64,000 nt of DNA from Paeniglutamicibacter quisquiliarum (GTDB lineage Bacteria > Actinomycetota > Actinomycetes > Actinomycetales > Micrococcaceae): positions 1 to 64,000 of the forward strand of contig NZ_JAHRED010000010.1 in assembly GCF_019084045.1 (NCBI RefSeq), in the 5' to 3' direction. Shown here piece after piece: positions 39,595 to 49,549 of the stretch. Every line of letters starts with the position of its first letter. The first letter of the stretch is position 1. The position numbers and the translations under genes were made by a program. Below the pieces are notes generated by a model, which worked only from the letters and a program-made list of their open reading frames with translations, ran no database searches and was not told the DNA's origin.

Positions 39595-40311
39595 AAGTGT
39601 TACCAAGTCTCCACAGTCTACGTCGTCAGTATGTTCGTTACACGTCTATCTTAACAGGCTGTAGGCGCTTGCCTAATATCGTAACTGGAGTCAATACGAG
39701 GGATATCTGGCATATAGGTTCGGTTCTGGTGTCATTAACCGTCAATGCAGGATTCCTACGGCTGGATGTGTTGAACCAACATTTTCGGTGCCCATGAACC
39801 AGATGAAGTTCTTGGCTAGGCAGCTTTGGATTAAGTTGCCTTTGGTCAACATGCGTCGGGTCTCGGGCCCTCCGCCGGCGCAGGGTAAGGAATCAAGATT
39901 TTTTCCTTGAGGAAAGATCTTCATTTGATAGTGGCTCCAAGGTTGTTGTAACTCCCGAATATCGGGGGAGTTGCAACTGTGAGCTAGAACTCAAGAAACT
40001 CGCAGCAGAGGACATCAAATGGATCGACCACGTTTACGTTAACCAAAACATCTATCGATGACGGATATTGTTGTAGACGGTACGCCTCGGGCCGTGCTGA
40101 ACACCCAATTGCGGCGCCTAAAGTCAGAGAGCCTGCATATAATCCAGATACCACACTAGGTCCAGCTTCGGGGATTGTTAGAACTGCCGCGCCACTACCT
40201 TGCCTCATCAAAAGGCAGTCGTTAGAGCGTTGGGCCCCAAGCAATGTATTAGTGTTTATGTTGTCGATTATTAGATATTCTTGATTTGACCAAAATTATT
40301 TAGGAGATTCA
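39595..40311. other. 717-bp gene-free region, promoters
   Basis: Separates the divergent giant GT and the split hydrolase. No gene supported. The last 60 bp before 40312 are AT-rich and likely hold the promoter of the split gene, with AGGAG 7 nt before its ATG. Confidence 0.45.
39945..39977. terminator. hairpin in the spacer
   Basis: GTTGTAACTCCC (39945-39956) pairs with GGGAGTTGCAAC (39966-39977) apart from one G-T, loop 9 nt. No T-run on either side, so it could be an attenuator, an operator or an insertion scar rather than a terminator. Confidence 0.35.
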
Positions 40312-40554
40312 ATGAAGAAGATAAATCGCTCATTAATTAATTTCAAGCCTTCCGAACTCTATAACTATATTGATAATGAGAAATTTTCTTCGAGTGTTAT
40401 GAAAAACGGCATTCACTCATTAAAGATTAATAATCGATGGTTTGATGCAGGGTATGAAACACGTGGCTCTGATTCACTATTGATATGTTTTCATGCTGCT
40501 GTCGGAGGGCACCTCAAGTCTAGCCCGGTGCTTTCTGGTCGTGCAGTCGCCTCC
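40312..40554 (+). pseudogene. 5' part of alpha/beta-hydrolase gene split by IS21
   Basis: 81 codons up to the insertion point, beginning MKKINRSLINFKPSELYNYI and containing the strand LLICFHAAVGG, which matches LVCFMPAA of the hydrolase at 18660. Removing the IS plus one CCTCC copy joins codon Ser81 in frame to 43247 (EIGSDWVAFADPSV), which continues the same alignment. AT-rich, with a good ribosome site (AGGAG). In the present state translation ends two codons into the IS. Confidence 0.85.
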
Positions 40555-40699
40555 TGCTGAATAGCCTCGGGAGGTAGTGCCGTTCCGGCTTGTTGGTAGA
40601 TTCGTTCCGGATACATGGTAGTGCTCTAGGGCTTTTCGTGATCGTCTGTTTTGGTCTCCGCGCAACACGGCGCGGCGACCAGATCAGAGGAGAAAAACC

Positions 40700-42286
40700 T
40701 TGGTGGATTATCAAGCCATCATGTCCCTGGTATTCAAGGGCCGAACCTACATGGAGATCACCGCGTCGGTCGGGTGCTCGCATCGTGACGTTTCGGCCGT
40801 GAAGAGGGCCATCGCCACCGCCGGCATCACCGCCGACCGCTTTGCGTCGATGACCGCGACGGACATCGAGCAGCTCTTCCCGGACGGGCGCAAGGCCGTC
40901 TCCCAGGACTACGCGGACCCGCATTTCGCGCAGGTCGTCGAGGAGATGAAGCACAACCGGTTCTTCACGTTGCAGCAGGGCTGGGTCAAATACCTCGGCT
41001 CACCCAGCGAGAAGAAGAAGTACGGCTACTCGCAATACTGCGAACTGTTCAACCGGTTCGCCGCCGCCACCGACGTCGTGGCCACGCTGCAGCACGAACC
41101 GGGCAAGGCCATGTTCGTGGACTGGGTCGGCCCGACCCTGCCGGTGGTGGACACCGTGACCGGGGACGTCGGCAAGGCTTATTTTTTCGTCGCTTCGCTG
41201 CCGTACTCCGGGCTGGTGTTCTGCCAGGCGTTCGGCAACATGAAGCAGGAGGCCTGGAACCAGGCGCACGTGAACGCGCTGGCGTTCATCGGCGGGGTGC
41301 CGCAGCTGATCGTCCCGGACAACGCCCGCACCGCCACGCACAAGCGCACCCGGGCGGACAACGAGGTGGTGGTGACCAAGTCCTACCGCCAGCTCGCCGA
41401 GCATTACCAGACGGCAATCGTGCCGGCCAGATCGAATCGCCCGACCGACAAGGCGCACGTCGAGCGAATGGTGCAGGCCGTGGAAAGCCGCGTCATCGGC
41501 TATCTTGCCTCCGAAACCTGGACCTCGTTCGAAGAGCTCAACGACGCGGTGCGGGAGCGGCTGCTGGATCTCAACGAACGGTTGCGCCGGGTCAACGGGA
41601 CCACCCGGCGGGAAGTCTTCGACGCGGAGGAGGCGGCATTGCTCCAGCCCCTGCCGGACCAGCCGTTTGAGTCGGTGGAATACAAGCAGTTGAAGGTCGG
41701 GCGGAACTATCACGTCACCAGCGACTACCAGCACTACTCGGTGCCGTACGCGTTGGCAGGGAAGATCCTGTCGGTCCGGATCACCGCAACCACCGTGAGC
41801 ATCTTCGACGGGCAGGCCAAGGTTTGCGAGCACCCGCGCAAGCTCGGGCGCCGGGGCCAATACTCCACCGAGTTGTCCCATGCGCCCAAGCACCACCAGC
41901 AGGTCCAGGGATTGTGGTCCAGGGAGTGGTTCCTGAACCGCGCCCGGAATTACGGGCCGGCCACCGTGCAAGTCATCACCCAAATCCTGGACCGCAACCA
42001 GGTCGAGGCCCAGGCCTACCTGCCGTGCCGCAACATCCTCTCGGAGCTCGGCGGAAAGAAGGCCTCGCTGGAGGAAGCCTGCCAGGAACTGCTGAACATC
42101 AACGGGCATGCCACCTACACCTCGCTCAAGCGGGTGATGGCGACGCTGGCCGCCGCCAAGGACCAACCTGGCGCGGCCGTCCCGGCGGCGCAGAACGTGA
42201 AGAACCTGAAGGAAATCCAGAACCTTCCCGGAGTGTTCGTCCGCGATGCCGACCACTACAAGGGGCGGGGTGGCACCGATGCTTAA
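40700..42286 (+). CDS. istA: IS21 transposase IstA
   Basis: 528 aa. DDE-type transposase: N-terminal helix-turn-helix (YMEITASVGCSHRDVSAVKRA), rve/integrase core with first Asp in VDWVGPTLPVVD, second in QLIVPDNARTA, and Glu in KAHVERMVQ; C-terminal Mu-type beta domain (YHVTSDYQHYSVPYAL). Start is TTG 40700 or GTG 40703; AGAGGAG lies upstream at a better distance for TTG. It overlaps istB by 8 bp, so IstB is translationally coupled. Confidence 0.92.
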   Translation: MVDYQAIMSLVFKGRTYMEITASVGCSHRDVSAVKRAIATAGITADRFASMTATDIEQLFPDGRKAVSQDYADPHFAQVVEEMKHNRFFTLQQGWVKYLGSPSEKKKYGYSQYCELFNRFAAATDVVATLQHEPGKAMFVDWVGPTLPVVDTVTGDVGKAYFFVASLPYSGLVFCQAFGNMKQEAWNQAHVNALAFIGGVPQLIVPDNARTATHKRTRADNEVVVTKSYRQLAEHYQTAIVPARSNRPTDKAHVERMVQAVESRVIGYLASETWTSFEELNDAVRERLLDLNERLRRVNGTTRREVFDAEEAALLQPLPDQPFESVEYKQLKVGRNYHVTSDYQHYSVPYALAGKILSVRITATTVSIFDGQAKVCEHPRKLGRRGQYSTELSHAPKHHQQVQGLWSREWFLNRARNYGPATVQVITQILDRNQVEAQAYLPCRNILSELGGKKASLEEACQELLNINGHATYTSLKRVMATLAAAKDQPGAAVPAAQNVKNLKEIQNLPGVFVRDADHYKGRGGTDA

Positions 42287-43046
42287 CAGCGAGGATCACC
42301 AAAAGATCAAGGACCTCCGGCTCACCGTGTTTGCCGAGAAGTTCCTGGAACTGGCCGGCGACGAAGCCAACGACAAGCTACTGCCGGAGGAGGTGTTCAT
42401 GCAGGCGGTGAACCATTCCCTGGATGCCCGCCGGTCGAACAAGGTCGACCGGCTCATCAAGCAGGCACGCTTTCCCCTGCCCGGAGCGTCGATTGCCGAG
42501 CTGCACTACCTTCCGGGGCGGAAGATCGACGAGGCGCGGATGAAACGCTACGCCACGCACCAGTGGCGGGAGGATCCGACGAACCTGTTGATCATCTCCC
42601 CGTCCGGCGGGGGCAAGACCTACATTGCCTGCGCGATAGGCATTGCCGCCTGCCACAGCGAGCATTCGGTGTTTTACACGCGGATGGACGTGCTGGCCCG
42701 AAAGCTGCTCATCGCCCGGGCGGACAGCAAGGTCCACGATGCCCTGCTGGAAAAGCTGCGGGAAGCGGACCTGCTGATCATCGACGACTTCCTGACCGTC
42801 GGCATCGACCAGAACATCGCCAGCGACCTGTTCGGGGTGCTGGCCGACCGGGAACACCGGCTGCCCACCGTGATCGTCAGCCAGACCGATCCCACCTACT
42901 GGGTGCAGGTGTTGCCCGACCGCGTGGCCGGGGATTCGATCGTGAACCGGCTGGCGAACAACACCAGGTGGCTCGTGCTGGGAGACACCGACATGCGCAA
43001 GCTCAAGCATGAGAAGGCCCGGGACTCCGCCGGTTTCTGGGAATAG
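42279..43046 (+). CDS. istB: IS21 helper ATPase IstB
   Basis: 255 aa from ATG 42279. DnaC-like AAA+ ATPase that selects the target and activates IstA. Walker A SPSGGGKTY (about 108), Walker B LLIIDDFL (about 166), sensor VIVSQTD (about 204). The N-terminal helical region includes FLELAGDEAN. Starting at 42246 instead would add residues encoded within istA. Confidence 0.92.
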   Translation: MLNSEDHQKIKDLRLTVFAEKFLELAGDEANDKLLPEEVFMQAVNHSLDARRSNKVDRLIKQARFPLPGASIAELHYLPGRKIDEARMKRYATHQWREDPTNLLIISPSGGGKTYIACAIGIAACHSEHSVFYTRMDVLARKLLIARADSKVHDALLEKLREADLLIIDDFLTVGIDQNIASDLFGVLADREHRLPTVIVSQTDPTYWVQVLPDRVAGDSIVNRLANNTRWLVLGDTDMRKLKHEKARDSAGFWE

Positions 43047-43095
43047 GTTGCAGTCCGTTCCTGAACCACTGGTTCCCGAGCCTTCACCCTAAATG

Positions 43096-43134
43096 GTATT
43101 GGCCAAGAGCCCCTCGACGGCTCTTGGCCAATAC
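43096..43134. terminator. 16-bp perfect hairpin after istB
   Basis: GTATTGGCCAAGAGCC (43096-43111) pairs perfectly with GGCTCTTGGCCAATAC (43119-43134), 7-nt loop. It lies 50 bp after istB and inside the IS, just before the right terminal repeats. Without a T-run it may terminate weakly or block read-through from outside. Confidence 0.65.
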
Positions 43135-43246
43135 GACAAAAGCCGGACGCACTACCACTTCGCCGGAAATCCACTACCGCCTGCCCGGAGTGGACACTAC
43201 CAGGTCGTCGGAACAGCACTACCAAGAGGCGCTATTTCGCACCTCC

Positions 43247-43861
43247 GAAATTGGAAGTGATTGGGTCGCTTTCGCAGATCCCTCGGTTTCTCATCCCGAT
43301 GCTCTTGAAACCGGGTGGCACCTATCCACCAAGCGAGTTCCTGCCCAGGAACTAGTAAGGTCGACGATCAATGAACTACGTGAGAGTGGGAAGTATAAGA
43401 ACCTGATCTTTTTTGGTTCATCCGCCGGAGGGTTCGGGGCTCTGAACCACAGCTACCAGGTTCCAGGATCCATCGCTGTCGTCATGAATCCTGTGATCGA
43501 GATTCGCCAGGAGGCTAAGCGCTATTGGGATGAGTTTTGCGCGTCAGCCTACGTCGGGTGGTCCTCGGAAAAGATCGAAAAAAAACTAACTATATCGATG
43601 AGTGAAGTTTACGCCGGGAAAATGAAAAATAGGATTGTTTATATTCAAAATCTTCAAGATGAGCATTATTTCAACAAACACTATTCAAGCTTCGTAAATG
43701 AAGTTAGTGACAAAAGCCGTGTGTTAACATACTGCGGGAATTGGGGCCGAGGCCACGTGGTACCGCCTCGGTGGGTCTATACGCAGGCATTGAGGCAAGT
43801 TGTGGAATCAGCAGGCGAATGGAATCGCCTCTTTACCCTGAAGGTGACGAATCTAGAGTGA
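43247..43861 (+). pseudogene. 3' part of alpha/beta-hydrolase gene split by IS21
   Basis: 204 codons: DWVAFADPSVSHPDALETGW, the elbow FFGSSAGGFGAL (nucleophile Ser), a lid region rich in Lys and Ser, and a C-terminal GRGHVVPP with the candidate catalytic His. The open frame extends back into the IS right end, but no start with a ribosome site is evident, so it is probably silent. Joined to the 5' part it would make about 285 aa, close to the 271-aa paralogue at 18660. Late part (43560-43720) is AT-rich. Confidence 0.85.
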
Positions 43862-43866
43862 GGTGG

Positions 43867-44135
43867 TCAAGCTCTTGAGACGGTTGGTTCGATTTCCTTT
43901 GGTGATTTCAGGCAGCGAGGATCGGATTCCGAGTTTTCTGGTAGAGCTCGAGCTTGGCCAGCGGGCTGACGCCTTGGTTGTGCGTTGCGGGTCCGCGCCG
44001 GTTGCCCAGGTCTTGGGGTATTCATTACGCCGGCGATAGCCTCAATGCGATGGTTGAAGGCCTGGCGCTGGTCCACCGTGTTCTTCAGCGACCAAAACGC
44101 CGACTCAGAGACGGCGTGGTCCTACCAAGGCTTCT
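43867..44135 (-). pseudogene. IS3-family transposase fragment
   Basis: The minus frame reads SAFWSLKNTVDQRQAFNHRIEAIA in two adjacent pieces, matching the end of IS3 orfB (ESFWSSLKxE...FxxRxEAxxAI). Only this C-terminal fragment remains and it is not in one frame with a complete integrase core. The stretch 44136-44420 beyond it shows no further gene. Confidence 0.5.
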
Positions 44136-44420
44136 GATATCGACGGTTTGAGCCGAGATTGTTTGGGGCACCTCAGAGCCGATTCTTAATGGCCTATCAC
44201 AGGACAAGGCCTGGGCCCGGGTACCGGGTGAGAGTTTCGGTGAGAATCGAGCTGAGTTCCCTAGCGGCGGGTGTTTCCCGTTTGGTCGCCATCGGGTCCA
44301 AGTAGACGGAAGCCACCGCTGCGAATCGCGCGGTGGCACACTGCTTCTGAAGTAACTGAAGTGAGAGTCAGCTCAAAAATCAACTACGCAACGGCCTTCC
44401 TTGGCAGGTAAGTAGGTGAG

Positions 44421-46241
44421 TCATCCGAAGCTCAGCCAAGCGATTATGCCTCCGAGGTTGTAGAGTTCTCTCAACTCTGAACGGTTGAGATTTGTCTTTC
44501 TAAATAATTCCACAACATATTTGGAATCAATGTAATCAAAGAATGTGCTATCACTTGATTGTTCGTAAGCTTTTCGAAGTAGGTCCTGCCCTGCAGCCTG
44601 ATAGGCAACCTGCCAATAATTTGCACCCATAGTGTTAGCCTTCGAAACTAGCGATTGTCGCTCCGTACGTGTTGGTTGATGTTCTTCAACGTTTAATTGA
44701 TCTAGAATTTTCAAGAAAGGGCTCGTTTGAGAAGCGCTTGGAGTGAGGGAATCCTTCATGAGTAGTTTGGTACTAGATTTTGGCCAATTCGTAGATTTTT
44801 TAGGTTTTCGAATCAGCGATAATTGTTCATTGTGTCGATTGTAATCAAATGGAAATGAGAGTAGTTCAGGAGCAAAGGACTCCATTAAATCAAATCCAAT
44901 TGCGTTTGAGCTTCGAACGTGCTGTGTTGCATTTGACGCTAGGCAGTAGCCGGCAACGGAATATAATGGATCAAATCTCGAGCCCACTCGACTCCATAAC
45001 AATGAGGATTGACCAATATGATATCGATTTCTTACGTGCGTATAGAAAGCATCTCCCAGGAAGGCGACATCGTCGTACTTGGAACTTAGCTGACCAAATT
45101 TTTCGTTTAGTTTTTCTTCGATATCCACGAGTGCATGTTTTGCAATATACGGATGAGTGGATCCATGGTTTGGTAGATAGCTCTGCCGTAATAATTTCGC
45201 ATCTATTGTCACTGAGTCTGAAGATATTAGTCGATTGCCGTAGAATGTGCGTAAAATTTCGCCGTAGCCGCCACCCATGGCACTAACGGGGACGTGAATT
45301 TCCCTCCCTTGGGGACCGGTGTTGGTCATGCCGGAGCTATCGAAAAGCGCGCCCATAAGGCGCTCGGACATAACGCTTGTTTGCGCGTTTGTTAGGCCAG
45401 CGCCAGTGCTTCTAACTAATCCGAACTGACGACTCAGTCCATCGGCAATCGTTCGATCGGTGGAACCGTCTGGACCTGAGCAAAAGAATAGGAATTGTTG
45501 TTCTAAATTCAAATGAAGAGTTGCCGACAAGATTAACCGCGAATCGAACCCTCCTGTTAAATGAGATATCTTCTGCGCTGTATCAGAGTTTGCGATGGCC
45601 GTAATTGAACTAATGATATCTTCGCGAAGTATATTAATAAGTTCATGACGCGAGGCGCCCTTCATGGTGTCAAATATTTTATAGTGGGATATTTGTATTT
45701 GGTTGTTTTTAATTATTAAATATTCGAACGGTTCAATGCTTGCGATGTCGTCATAGCTGGCCGGAATTAATCCACCATTGCCAAACATGAGTCTTTCGAG
45801 TTGAAACTGAGCAGATTTCTTAGGCCCTTTGTTATCTTTTTTGAGCTCTAAAATAATTTCACTCAATTGAGTAGATATAAGTATCTCTTTGTTGTTCTTG
45901 TGGTAGAAAGCCAATGCACCGCCGAGCGCGTCTGGAAGGCATGCTGCCCATCCCTCCGACTCATCGGAAACATAAAGTGCACAAGGATTTTTGGCATTCC
46001 AAGACCACCACTCTGCGATTCTCTCTATTGCCCAGGTCTCTGCGTTAGCTGGGATTACTGATCCCAGACTACGTCCGTCGTGGATTACAACGCCTGATAC
46101 GATCGCGCTTCCGTCAATCCAAAATTTCCTCTTCCCTAACTGGAAAGCAACCGCGCCGTCCGTCTTGAACTGCAGGCTAGGTTTACCGTCAGGAAAACGG
46201 CCGCAAATGAGAAGCGGGGCTTTCAGTCTTTTTTCATGCAT
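44421..46241 (-). CDS. asparagine-synthase-related protein
   Basis: 606 aa, markedly AT-rich. The middle holds the synthetase PP-loop ISHLTGGFDSRLILSAT (about 225), the ATP-pyrophosphatase signature of asparagine synthetase and beta-lactam synthetase. Upstream is a domain that resembles the Ntn glutaminase (LGGALAFYHKN, ILISTQLSEII), but the mature protein would not begin with Cys, so it should not use glutamine as nitrogen donor. Ends QQ-poor with LYNLGGIIAWLSFG. In glycan clusters such proteins are thought to amidate uronic acids or make amide bonds; here the substrate is unknown. Stands alone; its transcript direction is opposite to its neighbours. Confidence 0.72.
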   Translation of the reverse strand: MHEKRLKAPLLICGRFPDGKPSLQFKTDGAVAFQLGKRKFWIDGSAIVSGVVIHDGRSLGSVIPANAETWAIERIAEWWSWNAKNPCALYVSDESEGWAACLPDALGGALAFYHKNNKEILISTQLSEIILELKKDNKGPKKSAQFQLERLMFGNGGLIPASYDDIASIEPFEYLIIKNNQIQISHYKIFDTMKGASRHELINILREDIISSITAIANSDTAQKISHLTGGFDSRLILSATLHLNLEQQFLFFCSGPDGSTDRTIADGLSRQFGLVRSTGAGLTNAQTSVMSERLMGALFDSSGMTNTGPQGREIHVPVSAMGGGYGEILRTFYGNRLISSDSVTIDAKLLRQSYLPNHGSTHPYIAKHALVDIEEKLNEKFGQLSSKYDDVAFLGDAFYTHVRNRYHIGQSSLLWSRVGSRFDPLYSVAGYCLASNATQHVRSSNAIGFDLMESFAPELLSFPFDYNRHNEQLSLIRKPKKSTNWPKSSTKLLMKDSLTPSASQTSPFLKILDQLNVEEHQPTRTERQSLVSKANTMGANYWQVAYQAAGQDLLRKAYEQSSDSTFFDYIDSKYVVELFRKTNLNRSELRELYNLGGIIAWLSFG

Positions 46242-46869
46242 AGGGAAACTCTACTAGTTGGGCGGGTTGGTGGTAATTTGCCTGCCGCACGTGTGTCGTT
46301 GGGAATTTGGGCCAATTCTGGCTTGGGTATGGCATTCGCGAGCAAAATCCGGCATGGACCGAAACTGCATGTTTGGTAGGCCCTGTTCGGGGCCGGGTAG
46401 CAGTGTTCATTCAAAGTCTTGTTTGACTGCCGACGCACAATCGTGCCGATACGGCCCGTCGGCGCTTATGGTGACGAAATGCTCCTGTTAAATTTGGCGA
46501 TTGTCTAGATCTTCAGGCAACACCAGAAGCGATTCTATGCCATTTCCCCCATTATCCTCCTCAATGGCCAGCTGGACCCCGGACGCAATATTTCAGACTT
46601 TGGCGTCGTTCGCGGACCACCGCAAGTCCGAAGGCGTCCGCCAATAGTTGGGAGGGGTCCTGGCCGTGGCACTCTGCGCAGTGATGATCGGCTCGTACAT
46701 CATTTGCCGCTGTTGCCGAATGCTCCACGTACGCAGCCTCAACTTCGCTACGGGCCGCAAGTTTTGTGACTCGTAGCTTACCAAATTCCAACGCATACTG
46801 GCCCGGTGGTCCCTCGAAAGATTCGAACATTCCTCTGGGTGCTTGGGCGTAAACCCATGTCGATGCGCT
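46242..46869. other. intergenic region, no gene
   Basis: No supported gene. Contains the promoter of the minus-strand asparagine-synthase-like gene (not resolved). Composition rises in GC towards the ISAs1 remnant. Confidence 0.35.
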
Positions 46870-47668
46870 GGTTATCGCCATTGACGGCAAGGAAGTGCGA
46901 GGAGCCAAAATTGTGGCGGGGGCCGCGTACAACTCATGCCAGCACGGGCCTGTGAAACAGACACCATAAGGTGGGCAGGCTGAGGTCGGCATCGAGACGA
47001 ACGAGATCACCCATCTCGACTCCCTGCTCGAAACCCTTGGTGACTTGGCGAGAAAGTGCATCTCCTTCGATGCCCTGCACCGCTTGGGACGTCATGCGGA
47101 GTGTTTGCATGCACATGGCGCCCACTTTGTGATGCAAGTGAGAGGCAACCGGCCCAAGCTGCTCGAACAGCTCAGAGCCCTACCGTGGGCGGAAGCTCCG
47201 GGGGGAACACGCAACGAAATACCGGGCACGGGCGAAAGAGCATCGCCCGGATCTAGGTCGCCACTCTCACAGTTGGCATCAACGTCCCCATGACATGCAG
47301 TCTGCCCAACTGACACTGAAAACACGGACACCGAAGGGAACGCGACGATCAATCGAGACCGCTTAACTCATAACCGCGATTCCGGCTCACGGGGCAAGCC
47401 CCAGCCGCGCAACACTTGAGTCCGACGACATTGGTGCATTGAAAATTCCCTCCATTGGTGTCGGGATGTGACATGCGCGGAGGACGCTAGCCATATCAGA
47501 ACTGGGGTACCACAGCGGGTGTTGGCCAGGCTACACAATCTGGCCATCAGCCTGCGCCGGCTCAACCGCAGCCCCAACATCAACCTAACCAATGGCCATG
47601 TGTCCAAACGCCCGCAGCGATCACTGGAACGCATCGGAATTCACGACCAAACAATAACTTTGCATTAG
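46870..47668 (+). pseudogene. ISAs1-family transposase remnant
   Basis: Broken pieces on the plus strand follow ISAs1 order: VIAIDGKEVRGAKIVAGAA (catalytic core start), then TNEITHLDSLLETL, SFDALHRLGRHAECL, GAHFVMQVRGNRPKLLEQLR, and after a gap with frame changes, WCRDVTCAEDASHIRTG and LHNLAISLRRLNRSPNI near the end. A TAA interrupts the first part. The element is dead. Confidence 0.72.
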
Positions 47669-48029
47669 CGTTGCCATAGCTCGGCGCACGTGGCTTGCGA
47701 GGCGCCGGGGTAGATGACTCAATACGTTTGATCGCGATGCCTAGCTGACAGCGGATGTTGGCCGGCGACGACTCGATTTCGGCCACGAGGCGATCCACAA
47801 CTACCTTCTTCATACGACTTTGCATACGCTTGGGCTTCCATCGTCGTGATCTCTTCGCGGGCGGCCAGCGTCCACCCATATCTCATTATTCAAGAACACC
47901 GAAGTGCCCTGCTGCCGGAAAGGGATTCGTGAGCATCTGCTCATGAGGTACTGACCCTATTTCGCGAGCACTTTTCATGAGTCACACCGAATATGTGCCT
48001 ACCGCCGGTAAAGCATCTATGCTGGACCA
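47669..48029. other. intergenic region before the DUF6270 gene
   Basis: 361 bp with no supported gene. It may include the promoter of the next gene. No hairpin or repeat recognised. Confidence 0.35.
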
Positions 48030-48752
48030 ATGCAGGGAGTATTTCTATACGGCGGATGCGTCATACGTGACGCCTACGAAAAGATTCGAGACATAGCCAG
48101 CTTGACTGGGTACGTATCGAGGCAGTCGCTCATAAGCGCAACGACCCCTGCTACATCACTGCTACCCGAAGTAAAACTGGCATCCCCATTCCAGAATCGT
48201 GCAGCCAACGGCGACATAAAATCGAGCCTGATTCCGCTCATGCGCAAAGCTGCACCGCACACAGACTTGTTCGTCTTGGACTTCCATGTCGAGCGCCTTG
48301 GCGTACTCAAACTCCCCGATGGATCGTTCATTACTTCATCGAATGAAATTGCGGATTCAGGGGTCCTGAACCACCTGAATCGACCACCAGGAAAGGTTTT
48401 TCTGGGGACTAATCGGCATTCAGACTTCTGGACCCACGCAGCTAGGCGATTCTACGCACGGCTGGAATTTATGGGCATCCAGGACAAGGTGCTGATCGTC
48501 GATGCGCCATGGGCCACACACACAACTGACGGAACAGAACTCGGGCCCTTCGCTGGACGCCCCCTTCGTGAAGTAAGCGACAATATATCTTCCCTTACTC
48601 AAAAGCTCGCAGACTACGGACTCAAAGTAGTCACCATGCCACGCGAATTTTCAGTCGCGCCGACAAATCACAAGTGGGGGCTGAGCCCCTTCCACTTTGG
48701 CGAACCAGCGATGGAATGGGTATCCAACCAAATGATTCGCGCCCTCAAATAG
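48030..48752 (+). CDS. DUF6270 domain protein
   Basis: 240 aa. It fits the DUF6270 pattern: an N-terminal strand ending in (S/G)CVxRDA (VFLYGGCVIRDAYEKI), then YVSRQSLIS, and LFVLDFHVERLGV around 90, and GLSPFHFGEPAMEWVS near the end. The family occurs in cell-surface glycan clusters and has an SGNH-like look; catalytic role is not established. It has no signal peptide. Both sides are decayed transposon DNA, so it stands alone. Confidence 0.7.
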   Translation: MQGVFLYGGCVIRDAYEKIRDIASLTGYVSRQSLISATTPATSLLPEVKLASPFQNRAANGDIKSSLIPLMRKAAPHTDLFVLDFHVERLGVLKLPDGSFITSSNEIADSGVLNHLNRPPGKVFLGTNRHSDFWTHAARRFYARLEFMGIQDKVLIVDAPWATHTTDGTELGPFAGRPLREVSDNISSLTQKLADYGLKVVTMPREFSVAPTNHKWGLSPFHFGEPAMEWVSNQMIRALK

Positions 48753-49549
48753 ATTCATTCGATCGAGGTTCTTACCGTTTGGCGGGGGCCTCGCCGAACC
48801 CATGCGGCATCTGAGTCGCCCTTCCCATGTCTCAGAGTGTCACAATGAACCAACCCATATGTGGTGACCTGTGCAGCTGCGGCTGCCTGACGCGATGTAT
48901 CCCGAGCCGTTGCTAACCGTCGTTTTCGATCTGTGGCGGATCGGCAAGAGTCTGTCCAAAGCATTCCGGTTCATGGGCCTCGTGCAAATGGGCTCTCGGA
49001 TCTAATGCGTGGTGACGCAAATATGAGTAGGGCCCGTAGCCCTGCAGTTCCCCCGGCGGGGCGCACCTGTGTTGTCGAATTGGTTTCCATCGAGATTGGA
49101 TGCCCATCCTATGGGGTGGTTTCCTCCCGCATCCCAGCCAGACCCGTGCGCTAGGTCAAGGAAGTTTCGTTAGGCGTCAAAGACCTAGAAGTCTTGACGC
49201 GCAAGCGCCGACTGATAAGCCTAGAAGAGCAGTGTGAGAGTGGGTCCTTCGTACAGTCCGCTGGGCAGCTTCCCTGCAATCGCGTCTAGCAACGAGATTT
49301 GCGGGCTCGATAAAAGAGGCCGCGAGCACCGAAATGCGGGCGATGACAGGAATCGCCGCTGCCCGCGGGGTTTCCTGCCCCATCTGTGAAGAGGAAACTG
49401 ACTGATATTGGTGAAGTGGTCGGCAACGTGAACTACGGATTCAGGCGGCACCTGGGCATTGACAAGCACCGTCTTGGGCGAGCGGTGTTTCGTGCGCAAT
49501 CCTTGGGGAAAGTTGATGCGGATCGAACCATGGTGGATCGCGATGCCGA
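48753..49549. other. gene-poor stretch
   Basis: No intact gene. A nested hairpin GCGTCAA (49174-49180) with TTGACGC (49194-49200) could be an insertion end. Open frames do not match families I know. Confidence 0.35.

Larger units (their letters stand above)
40555..43241 (+). mobile_element. intact IS21-family insertion sequence
   Basis: 2,687 bp. The left end begins TGCTGAATAGCCTCGGGAGG; the inverse of the right end begins TGCGAAATAGCGCCTCTTGG. Both ends carry several internal inverted GTTCCGG/CACTACC boxes (left about 40570-40630, right about 43141-43227), as in IS21-type multiple terminal repeats. It contains istA and istB with intact frames. It is flanked by the 5-bp direct repeat CCTCC (40550-40554 and 43242-43246). 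Higher GC than the interrupted gene. Looks recently inserted and potentially active. Confidence 0.92.

Noticed and set aside
41000-42256. Long (418-codon) minus-strand open frame opposite istA
   Set aside because: A shadow of high-GC istA; low complexity, no family motifs.
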